NCBI RefSeq assembly: GCF_002434505.1
Contig: NZ_DJKE01000012.1
Location: 310,001-374,000 of the forward strand
DNA length: 64,000 bases
DNA from: Brevundimonas sp. UBA6550
GTDB lineage: Bacteria > Pseudomonadota > Alphaproteobacteria > Caulobacterales > Caulobacteraceae
Direction of reading: 5' to 3'
Below, one piece after another: positions 48,048 to 55,126 of the stretch (within the stretch, counting starts at the first letter, position 1; each line of letters starts with the position of its first letter). The notes under the pieces were generated by a model, which had not been told where the DNA came from, did not search any database, and saw nothing but the letters and a program-made list of their open reading frames with translations. The position numbers were made by a program, and so were the translations under genes.

Positions 48048-48077
48048 CCCTTTGTTTTGGACAGTGAAAACAAAGGG
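48048..48077. terminator. Inverted repeat between tRNA and integrase
   Basis: CCCTTTGTTTT (48048-48058) and AAAACAAAGGG (48067-48077) form a perfect 11-base stem with an eight-base loop directly after the tRNA CCA. It can terminate the tRNA and integrase transcripts, and may also be part of the recombination site. Confidence 0.7.
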
Positions 48078-48084
48078 TTTAGAC

Positions 48085-48108
48085 GGTTTGACACTCAGGG
48101 TTTGACAC
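48085..48108. repeat. Tandem GGTTTGACAC direct repeats near the attachment site
   Basis: Two identical 10-base words at 48085 and 48099, 14 bases apart, just inside the element; the second lies within the last codons of the integrase. Position and form suit integrase arm-binding sites. Confidence 0.45.
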
Positions 48109-49150
48109 CGGCCGTTCTCTTTTCGGCCTTTTCGAGCTTGGCGATCGCCGTGTCTGCAAGCTTCGCCTGGTCCGCAGAGCGCGTGTAGGTCTCGACCTCG
48201 TCGAGGCTGGTGTGGCCCAGGACGGCGGCGATTTCTTTGGTCGTTGCGCCAGCTTCGGCCAGTCGCCGGCCCGCCGCCTTGCGCAGGCCGTGCGGGGTGC
48301 GGCCCATCACGCCGGCGAGCGTCGCGCGCTCCACGAACCAGCTAGTGAAGCCGGCCGGTGAAAACGGCTTGCCGTACTGGGTCAGGATGAATGTCATCCC
48401 GGCGCCATGCCGGGCGATCTCGGCCTTCAAACGCGGGTGGACCGGAATCCAGATCGGGACGTCTGTCTTGTCCTGAGTAACGGCGATTCGGCCGTTCTTG
48501 ACGTGCTGCTGGCCCATGCCGACGACGTCGGACCGGCGGACACCCGTATAAAGCAAGAGGTACAGCGCGAGGCGTTCACGCGTGCCCTCCCCCCACTTCG
48601 CTTCGAACGTCTCGATCTCGGCTTCCGACCACGGGATGAAGCCCTTCGACTTGCGTTTGCGGGACTTGGTCTCGCGGACCGGGTTGTCCTTGCGCCAGCC
48701 CAGTTCGACGGCGACAGCGAAGGCCTTCATCAGACGCTTGCGCAGATTGCGCTGGGCGCCGGGCCGATCGGCCATCTGGTGGAAAATGCCGTTCAGATGC
48801 TGCGGCTCGATCGAGACTGCCGACCGGCCGCCCCAAGCCCCAGCCCGAAAGCGATCCAGGATCTGGCGATAGGTCTTCTGGGTCTGAGGCTCGAGATCGA
48901 GGAAGTCGGCCGAGCGATAGTATTCGACCATCAGGTGGTTGATCGAGCGCGGCTGGACTTTCGTCGCGGGGTCAGCCTTGGGCGCGCGGCCGTGCGCCAC
49001 GGCATAGGCCGCCATGAACTCGGCCGAGCCTGGATCGCCCGGCAACCCCACAGTCGCGTAGCCCTTGCGGCGGTAATAATGGCGTATCCGCCCATGGCGG
49101 TCTTTGAACCGCTGGACATAGGCCAGGTCGATCGTCGCCATCCCGTTCAT
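48095..49150 (-). CDS. int: Tyrosine site-specific integrase
   Basis: Phage-type recombinase of 351 residues. The N-terminal about 170 residues hold the arm- and core-binding parts; the catalytic domain has Arg205 (TGVRRSD), Lys228, His287 and Arg290 (HGLR), His313 (LGHTS) and the nucleophile Tyr322 (ETYTRS). All active-site residues are present, so it should be functional. The start overlaps the stop of the small upstream gene by four bases; an internal ATG at codon 4 is possible. Its gene ends 50 bases from the tRNA that is the probable target. Confidence 0.95.
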   Translation of the reverse strand: MNGMATIDLAYVQRFKDRHGRIRHYYRRKGYATVGLPGDPGSAEFMAAYAVAHGRAPKADPATKVQPRSINHLMVEYYRSADFLDLEPQTQKTYRQILDRFRAGAWGGRSAVSIEPQHLNGIFHQMADRPGAQRNLRKRLMKAFAVAVELGWRKDNPVRETKSRKRKSKGFIPWSEAEIETFEAKWGEGTRERLALYLLLYTGVRRSDVVGMGQQHVKNGRIAVTQDKTDVPIWIPVHPRLKAEIARHGAGMTFILTQYGKPFSPAGFTSWFVERATLAGVMGRTPHGLRKAAGRRLAEAGATTKEIAAVLGHTSLDEVETYTRSADQAKLADTAIAKLEKAEKRTAGVKP

Positions 49151-49341
49151 TGGGGCAGAACGTCATCCCACTCGTTCCGCCCGCTCGCCTTTGCTGCGGC
49201 GACGTCCATCCGGTCGCCCAACACCAAGCGAAACCCGCCTTCCTTGGGGAAGTCAACGGCGGCGACCTGATGGCCGCACTTCTCCATCACGCCCATAGCG
49301 CGCTTGATATCCGCTGCGGTGAAGGCGACGCGGCTGGTCAT
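49147..49341 (-). CDS. 64-residue protein encoded upstream of integrase
   Basis: Reads TAADIKRAMGVMEKCGHQVAA then a beta-like FPKEGGFRLVLGD and an acidic tail NEWDDVLPQ. Small proteins of this pattern (an AxIxRA helix, a VAxVD strand and a short acidic end) commonly sit next to integrases in alphaproteobacterial elements as I recall; function is unknown, and an excisionase-like or directionality role is a guess. Both ends overlap neighbours by four bases. Confidence 0.75.
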   Translation of the reverse strand: MTSRVAFTAADIKRAMGVMEKCGHQVAAVDFPKEGGFRLVLGDRMDVAAAKASGRNEWDDVLPQ

Positions 49342-51011
49342 GCCGCCTCGTCGAGCAAGTAGCGGTCGACCAGACCTTGGAGTTTGCTCGCATCGGTTTG
49401 AGCCGCCTGCACGCCAAGCGCCGGATCGATGATGGCGTGAGCCTGGCTGGCCTTGACGCCCAGCACTTCCATGATCGGCGGGTCGGACCCGTCCTGGGCG
49501 ACCAGATAGATGGCGGTTACAGGATCTGGATAGCAGCGCTGGCCCTCCCGATCGAGGCGGCCGATGCACTGGTGGTGGATGCCCGGCGACCAGTCGAGTT
49601 CGCCGAACACGACCGTCGAGGCGCGCATCTGAAGGCCATCGATGCCGGCGCCGGATCGCAGGCTCATGATCATCAGATCCGTTTCGCCTTCCAGGAAGGC
49701 GCGCTTGGTCGCTTCCTTGGCCTTGGGCGTTTCGGTGCCGGTGAACAGGCGCGGCTTGAGGTCCGCCAGCTCTTTCAGCCAGATGTCATAGACGGCGCGG
49801 TGCCAGCCGAAGAGCAGGATGGGTTCGCCCGATTCGACCAGAACGCGGACGGCCGCTGCGACCTGCTTGGCCTTGGCGACGCCGGTCGCTTGGCGGGCCA
49901 GCATGTCCAGTTTGCGCACGGCGTCGCCCCGCTCTGTGAACGCTCCGGTCGTTGCGGTGATGGCGAGGGCGCGCGCCGCATCCTCGATGCTGGCCAGGGC
50001 GTCGGCCGAGTGTTCGATCTCGCGGACCAGAATGTTCGGCCGGCCGTCACGATCCTTGGTCTTGCGGGTGAAGCTGTTGCAGTCCCGCAGATAGGCTCCG
50101 AGGGCGCGCGGGTCGTTGACCTTGTATTTGCCGTTGCCCAGCGCGGAGCACCATTCGCGCAGGAAGTCGGACTTCTCCCCGAGCACCTCGGGTCGCAGGA
50201 AGCGCATCACCTCCCAGATCTCGTCGCCGTAGTTATAAATCGGTGTGGCCGTCAGGCCCAGCTTCAGCCGGGCGACTTCAGCCAAGCGCAAGGCTGCCTT
50301 GCCCTTCTCGGCCTGCTCGCCGCGTCGCAGCTCCTGCATCTCGTCAAAGGCCAGCAAGCCGATCTCGGTCGCCTCCAGCACGTCGGCCCAGCCGGCGAGT
50401 TGGCTGTAGGCCAGGATGCGGACGTCGGGCGTCAGCAGGCCGCCTGAGGTGTTGGTCGGCGGCTTGCTCCCCTGAAGCACCTCGACTTGGAGCATGGTGA
50501 AGTCGCGCAGCTTCTGCGACCACTGTTCGCGAAGGTGGGGCAGGCACACGATCACTGCCGGCAGGGCGCCCTTGATCAGGGCGGCGGCGCCCGTGGTGTA
50601 GGTCTTGCCCTCGCCCACCTCGTCGCCGACCAGCAAGCCTCCGACGCGCTCCAGCAGAGCGACGGCGCGGCCTTGATGCTCGCGCACTTGCTGGCCGGGC
50701 CTGAGCCCGGTGAAGAGCGGGGGGAAATAGGGTTGCGTGCGGATGGTCTCGAGTTCGGCGACAATGCCGCGATAGCGGTCAGTCTCGCCGGCGAGACGTG
50801 CGCGATCCACCTCGGTCATGGCCAGCGGATAGCGGCTCTCAAACCACGTCAGATCCGCGCAGCGGTCGGGCGTGTCGGGGAAGGCATAGGGTCCGCCTGA
50901 TCCCTTAGGAATGTGGGTGAAGATGGCCTTGAGCCGGATCTTCACGTGCGGCTCCAGCTGGTCCAGCAGCCAAGTGTCGTCCGTTAAGGAGAGTGAGCCG
51001 TACGTTCTCAC
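49338..51011 (-). CDS. SNF2-type DEAD-box-like helicase of the phage
   Basis: Superfamily 2 ATPase, 557 residues from the GTG at 51011 that overlaps the nuclease stop (GTGA). Walker A is at GDEVGEGKT (129-137), motif II is DEMQ (223-226), SxT-type motif III is in LGLTATPIYNYG, and the C-terminal lobe has GRLDREGQ as motif VI. SNF2-type helicases with a separate nuclease partner are common in phage replication or recombination modules. The longer open frame upstream overlaps the nuclease gene and is not used. Confidence 0.87.
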   Translation of the reverse strand: MRTYGSLSLTDDTWLLDQLEPHVKIRLKAIFTHIPKGSGGPYAFPDTPDRCADLTWFESRYPLAMTEVDRARLAGETDRYRGIVAELETIRTQPYFPPLFTGLRPGQQVREHQGRAVALLERVGGLLVGDEVGEGKTYTTGAAALIKGALPAVIVCLPHLREQWSQKLRDFTMLQVEVLQGSKPPTNTSGGLLTPDVRILAYSQLAGWADVLEATEIGLLAFDEMQELRRGEQAEKGKAALRLAEVARLKLGLTATPIYNYGDEIWEVMRFLRPEVLGEKSDFLREWCSALGNGKYKVNDPRALGAYLRDCNSFTRKTKDRDGRPNILVREIEHSADALASIEDAARALAITATTGAFTERGDAVRKLDMLARQATGVAKAKQVAAAVRVLVESGEPILLFGWHRAVYDIWLKELADLKPRLFTGTETPKAKEATKRAFLEGETDLMIMSLRSGAGIDGLQMRASTVVFGELDWSPGIHHQCIGRLDREGQRCYPDPVTAIYLVAQDGSDPPIMEVLGVKASQAHAIIDPALGVQAAQTDASKLQGLVDRYLLDEAA

Positions 51012-51391
51012 AGCCAGGCCCTGCCCAAGCTGATGACGCAAAGCGGCTTGCCGTTGATTGAACCGGGTGCGCGGACGGCTCGGTTGGTCAGCAGGATCAG
51101 GTCCGTGACCTCGGGATGTTGGGCGTATCGGCCGAGCTGGCGCATGGCGTCCGCCTCGCGCGCCTTGTTCATCTTCACCTCGATCACGACGCCGAGGATG
51201 AAGAAGTCCGGAATGTCGCGGGTCGACAAGCGGTGCTCGGGTTTCAGGTCCGGCTGGATTTCGGCTGGCAGACGGTCCGTCAGCCATTGCCGAATCTGCG
51301 CCTGGCAAGCCTTCTCATCGTCGAGATCGAACCGACCGGACGACAGCCATCCGACCAGCGTGTGCACCAAAGGGCGAACCGGGTTTGTCAT
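51008..51391 (-). CDS. PD-(D/E)XK nuclease-like protein
   Basis: A 127-residue protein with a likely nuclease core: RDIPDFFILGVVIEVKMNKA supplies the PD and E-x-K elements, followed by AMRQLGRYAQHPEVTDLILLT, a helix and strand typical of restriction-fold nucleases. It may be a Holliday-junction or VRR-NUC-like enzyme acting with the adjoining helicase. The ATG at 51391 is selected; upstream frame would overlap the divergent membrane gene. Only 38 bases separate the two divergent starts. Confidence 0.7.
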   Translation of the reverse strand: MTNPVRPLVHTLVGWLSSGRFDLDDEKACQAQIRQWLTDRLPAEIQPDLKPEHRLSTRDIPDFFILGVVIEVKMNKAREADAMRQLGRYAQHPEVTDLILLTNRAVRAPGSINGKPLCVISLGRAWL

Positions 51392-51429
51392 CGCTGGACA
51401 CCGCAGTCTGCTTGTGCAGAAAGCGACGT

Positions 51430-52038
51430 ATGACCACTCGCGCACAGATCATCACTTGGGCCGCATTCTGCGTGTTCTGCATCGTGCTGGTCTGGACAGC
51501 GATGTTCGGCGGTTCGGCTGAGCCTGTGTTGCAATGGATGGATCGCAACGAGAAAGCAGCCGCATGGGTGCAGGCGTTCGGTTCGATTGCTGCGATATTG
51601 GCGTCGGGTGCCGTAGCGGTGTGGGTTTTCTATCGGGAAGCCGAGCATCGGCGTGACGAGCGTCTCACCGCCCATCTTGAAACGCAGCTCGGCGCGGCCA
51701 GGGTCCTTCAAACAGCCATTATGACGATGACATCTGCCTTCGGAACCTGCCTCAAAAACACCGAAGCTGGTAATTGGACAATCTTTAAAGCGCGATTGAT
51801 CGAGGAGGGGTTTCGTGTCGCCAGAGACCTGTTGATGTCTATCAATGGGACGGATTTGCCGCCTCGCCTGGAGCTTCAGCGCGGGGTGCTTTTCGCATCG
51901 ATCGCAGGCGGTCTCGCATATATGGCGAGGGTGAGTGACGAATTGCCGGATCAGCCCCTCCGGTCCGCAACCGCATTGAGATCGTCCATTGATTCGCTTC
52001 GCGAGGTGCAAGCCATGGTGGACGAGTTCCTCTATTGA
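51430..52038 (+). CDS. Membrane protein of unknown function, probable phage cargo gene
   Basis: A 202-residue protein with two N-terminal membrane helices (about 8-26 and 48-68) and a mostly helical cytoplasmic domain. It is on the opposite strand to the surrounding leftward operon and more A/T-rich than its neighbours, both signs of an accessory insertion. Small two-helix phage proteins sometimes block superinfection, but nothing specific supports that here. Confidence 0.65.
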   Translation: MTTRAQIITWAAFCVFCIVLVWTAMFGGSAEPVLQWMDRNEKAAAWVQAFGSIAAILASGAVAVWVFYREAEHRRDERLTAHLETQLGAARVLQTAIMTMTSAFGTCLKNTEAGNWTIFKARLIEEGFRVARDLLMSINGTDLPPRLELQRGVLFASIAGGLAYMARVSDELPDQPLRSATALRSSIDSLREVQAMVDEFLY

Positions 52039-52052
52039 TGCGGCCCTGAACA

Positions 52053-52559
52053 TCATTCGCGCACCATGGCGTCGAGTTCGGCGCGCGATGCGTTCGGCAG
52101 TGGGTCTCGGCGCAGGATCGGGATAATCAGCTTCCCGCGCCGTTGCTTCGCCCGTTCGTTGGCGAGGTCGGTCTCGGCCCGATCGAGGCGGGCAAGGGCT
52201 GAGCGCGCGGCGGTACGGGCGGTGTGGGCCTTGGCGCGGCGGTCCTCGATCTCCTGCTGAAGGCGCGTCACCTCGGCGGCGGTGGCGTCGCGCTGGTCCT
52301 GGGTGAGGCCGGCCTCGGTGAGCAGCGCGGCAACCATCAAGCCCGCCCCTGTGGCCCGATACTCCTGACGGTCTGGGGCATAGTCCTCGGGCGCGGCGAC
52401 AGGGGCGATCAGGCCCTTGCGCTCGAGGGCGGCCGTGGCGGCGCAGGCGTAGTGGCTTGCGCCGCTTGCGATCCGATGCAGGGCCATGACCTGGCTGCGG
52501 GCCAGCGACAGAGTGAAGGCGCCGGACGTCACATAGTCCTGGAAGCGGAAGTTGCTCAT
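52053..52559 (-). CDS. Coiled-coil phage protein of unknown function
   Basis: 168 residues. The first half looks globular (FRFQDYVTSGAFTLSLARSQ); residues about 95-140 form a coiled coil (EVTRLQQEIEDRRAKAHTAR). The last part is basic with RRGKLIIPILRRDP. The ATG overlaps the dnaN stop by one base (TGATG). The longer frame upstream shadows dnaN. Confidence 0.7.
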   Translation of the reverse strand: MSNFRFQDYVTSGAFTLSLARSQVMALHRIASGASHYACAATAALERKGLIAPVAAPEDYAPDRQEYRATGAGLMVAALLTEAGLTQDQRDATAAEVTRLQQEIEDRRAKAHTARTAARSALARLDRAETDLANERAKQRRGKLIIPILRRDPLPNASRAELDAMVRE

Positions 52560-53689
52560 CAGACCCTCACCGGCATGACGATGTTGACCAAGCCCTCGGC
52601 GTTCTTCGCGCCGGGGCCGGGGTCGAGGCGGGCTGGGCTGCCGGGGTCGGTGACGCGGAACAGCATCTGGTCGGCGTCGGTCTGGTCCAGCAGGTCGAGA
52701 AGATATTTGGCGTTGAAGCCGGTCTCGAATGACGGTCCTTCGCCCCTGACCTCGATCTCCTCGGTCGCGACGCCGGCCTCCATATTGCGCACGGTCAGGG
52801 TCAGCACCTCGTCCGCGATCGTCATCTTCACCGACCGCGACTTCTCGCCGCTGATCAGGGAGACGCGCTTGATCGCCTCCTTGAACAGGGCGCGGTCGAT
52901 GGTGATCTCGCGGTCCCACTGGCGGGGCGTGATCCGCTCATAGTCGGGATAGCTGCCGTCCAGGGCCTTGGTGATCAGGCGTCCCGTTCCGGTGTGAAGC
53001 GCGAGGCCCGTGCTGGCGACCTCCAGCGTCACCGCGTCCTTCAGATCGGCGAGGATCCGGCGCATCTCGTTGGCGGCCTTGCGCGGGATGGTGACCGACG
53101 GCATCCGTTCGCTGTCGCCGCACGGCGTCTGGTCGCGGACCATGCGATGCCCGTCCGTGGCGACGGTGCGCAGCACGCGCTCGCCCTCATCCGACACCAT
53201 GCAGAGATGGACGCCGTTGAGGTAATAGCGGGTCTCGTCCGTGCTCTGGGCGAAGTGCACCCGGTCGAGAAGCCGGTGAAGCACGGCTGCGTCCAGCGTG
53301 AGCGAGACGGCCTCGGTGAGGTCGCCGCGAATGGGGAAGTCGCCGGCGGGCAGGACCGGCAACTGGTAGCGCGATCGGCCGAACTTGACCGTCGCGCGCG
53401 GGTCGTCGTGATCGGCCCACTCGATCGCCAGTTCGGCGCCGGGCGGGGCGTTGCGCGCGATCTCAGCCAGGGTGGCGGCGCTGACCGTAAACTCGCCCTC
53501 CTGGACAATCTCGGCCGGCAGCTTCTCGACGACCTCGATGTCCAGATCCGTCGCAGTGATCGACAAGCGATCGCCTTCGGCCCGCAGCAGGACGTTGGAG
53601 AGAATCGGGATGGTGTTGCGGCGTTCAACGGCGCTGACAACGCGGGCGGTCGCGCGTTGCAGCGCGGGTTGCTGGACAAGGACTTTCAT
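52559..53689 (-). CDS. dnaN: Phage-encoded DNA polymerase III beta sliding clamp
   Basis: A 376-residue ring-forming clamp with three domains: it begins MKVLVQQPALQRATARVVSAVERRNTIPILSN-like (domain 1), has DSYPDYER-type SYPDYERITP in the middle domain and ends with the conserved clamp tail INIVMPVRV-like (VNIVMPVRV). It is complete and similar to host beta clamps, but lies in the phage early operon, so it is a second copy beside the presumed chromosomal one. It could divert or supplement the host replisome during phage replication. Confidence 0.93.
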   Translation of the reverse strand: MKVLVQQPALQRATARVVSAVERRNTIPILSNVLLRAEGDRLSITATDLDIEVVEKLPAEIVQEGEFTVSAATLAEIARNAPPGAELAIEWADHDDPRATVKFGRSRYQLPVLPAGDFPIRGDLTEAVSLTLDAAVLHRLLDRVHFAQSTDETRYYLNGVHLCMVSDEGERVLRTVATDGHRMVRDQTPCGDSERMPSVTIPRKAANEMRRILADLKDAVTLEVASTGLALHTGTGRLITKALDGSYPDYERITPRQWDREITIDRALFKEAIKRVSLISGEKSRSVKMTIADEVLTLTVRNMEAGVATEEIEVRGEGPSFETGFNAKYLLDLLDQTDADQMLFRVTDPGSPARLDPGPGAKNAEGLVNIVMPVRV

Positions 53690-54042
53690 TCGTCTTCCGC
53701 ATCAAGGCATTCGTTGATCGTCAGCAGCTGGCGACGCAGGCTGCTGAGGTGTTCCTTCGCCGTGCTCATGACGGGGGCATCGCGATGGAGGGCGGCGTGA
53801 AGGTTGGCGGCGATTTCGGTTGCCCGGCTGGCCGCCTGAATGAGGCGTTCGCTGGGGCCGCTCTCATCCCAGTCAGGCGAGACGCCCTCAGCGTGGGTGA
53901 GTGCCGCTTCGCCCCAGTTCCGGGTCCAAGCGGCTTGTTCGGCCTCGCCGCCCCGGTCGATCGCCTTGTGCAATTCGTAGCGCGCCTGGGTCAGATTGCC
54001 GTCGAACGCCAAGTCGCGGTTGGATGGGATCATCGGGGACAT
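53686..54042 (-). CDS. Phage protein of unknown function (118 residues)
   Basis: Helical, charged protein (LTQARYELHKAIDRGGEAEQ; ATEIAANLHAALHRD). Stop overlaps the dnaN start by four bases. No family recognised; position suggests an accessory of the replication genes. Confidence 0.7.
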   Translation of the reverse strand: MSPMIPSNRDLAFDGNLTQARYELHKAIDRGGEAEQAAWTRNWGEAALTHAEGVSPDWDESGPSERLIQAASRATEIAANLHAALHRDAPVMSTAKEHLSSLRRQLLTINECLDAEDE

Positions 54043-54710
54043 CAGTAGTCTCCGACCGAGGTGACCACGGCATCCTCGTCCAGAACGATCTTGGTTCCGG
54101 CGGCATAGTAGGCGCGGATCCTGTCAGGCAGGCCGTAGTCACGCCCGATACGTTGGGTGTCCTTGAGGTCCCGTTTATCAAGCCGAGCGCTGCTGATCGT
54201 GCCGTCCTGGTTCAGCAGCAGGCTGTGCCGGCACTGGTACTTGTCGCGGGACGAATGGTGCTGCTCTTCGTCCAGATAGAGCCAGACCGAGCCGTACTCA
54301 GACCGCTCGACGATAACCGTGATGACCTCGCCATAGCCATCATCATGCCTGCCCTCGATCATGCCCTTGGCGATCTCCGACAGCTTGATCTCGGCGGGGG
54401 CTATGTTCAGCAGCTCGCGGATGTCTTCGGCCAGGCGCGCGTCGATCAAGGCGCTGGCGTGATCCGTGACCTGTTTCTCGATCATGCCGGTGACCAGAAG
54501 CCCGTAGGACGGAAGGTTGAGGTCGTTGACCGCAAGGCTGGCCTTCACCGCCTCTTTGATCTGTTTGCCGATGTCGCTGTAGCTGCGGAGCGCATCGTCG
54601 ACCGCTTCGGTCACCAGCTTCCGGACGCGGGTCGCCACCTGATCTTTCACGAAGTCGGGGGTCATGACTTCGGCGACGGCCTTGTTGATCAGGTCAATGG
54701 TGTCCGCCAT
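54042..54710 (-). CDS. Phage protein of unknown function (222 residues)
   Basis: The N-terminal half is helical (MADTIDLINKAVAEVMTPDF, with VATRVRKLVTEAVDDALRSY) and the C-terminal half is beta-rich with WLYLDEEQHH and a final acidic VLDEDAVVTSVGDY. It abuts both neighbours by one base. I do not recognise the family. Confidence 0.7.
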   Translation of the reverse strand: MADTIDLINKAVAEVMTPDFVKDQVATRVRKLVTEAVDDALRSYSDIGKQIKEAVKASLAVNDLNLPSYGLLVTGMIEKQVTDHASALIDARLAEDIRELLNIAPAEIKLSEIAKGMIEGRHDDGYGEVITVIVERSEYGSVWLYLDEEQHHSSRDKYQCRHSLLLNQDGTISSARLDKRDLKDTQRIGRDYGLPDRIRAYYAAGTKIVLDEDAVVTSVGDY

Positions 54711-55126
54711 CAGGCGGCGTCCTTCATGTCGTCGGCCATGACCAGGCGGTTGCGGCGCAGGGCGGCTTGCAGGACGTCGCGGCCTTTGCCGTCGAGGTAG
54801 GCGTGGCCGATCAGGCGATCGCGGTCGTTGCCGGCGTCCAGGGCGAAGACGGAGACGGCGCGGCGGTTCTGCGTGTCGCCGTCGATTTCGAGGTCTTCGA
54901 TCTCGACCAGTTCGAGGGCCTGAAGGCCGCGCTCACGCTGGATGTGACGGGCCAAGGCCTCGAGGTCGGGGAAGGCTTTCGGCTTGTCGGCGGGGTTCGC
55001 CGTCAGGATGGCGAAGCGGACGTCGTGGGACATGCGATATCTCCGGCGATACAGGTTGCGGGGTGCGGGGGTTGGGAAGTTATGGGCGGCCAGCAGGGCG
55101 GCGCCTTCGATCCAAGGGCGGTCCAT
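54710..55126 (-). CDS. Phage protein of unknown function (138 residues)
   Basis: The start at 55126 overlaps the parB-like stop by a TGATG junction, but an internal ATG at 55033 has a better ribosome site (GGAG seven bases upstream) and begins the more protein-like part MSHDVRFAILTANPADKPKAF. The shorter 107-residue form may be the true product. It has alternating acidic and hydrophobic strands (LELVEIEDLEIDGD) and no known motif. Confidence 0.68.
   Translation of the reverse strand: MDRPWIEGAALLAAHNFPTPAPRNLYRRRYRMSHDVRFAILTANPADKPKAFPDLEALARHIQRERGLQALELVEIEDLEIDGDTQNRRAVSVFALDAGNDRDRLIGHAYLDGKGRDVLQAALRRNRLVMADDMKDAA

Noticed and set aside
48976..49569. Alternative frames over the 64-residue gene and the helicase 3' end
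   Set aside because: They are shifted readings; the coupled short frame 49147-49341 fits the chain of four-base overlaps.
49338..51308. Longer helicase frame starting at 51308
   Set aside because: The first 99 codons shadow the nuclease gene and are Arg/Pro-rich; the GTG at 51011 is coupled to the nuclease stop.
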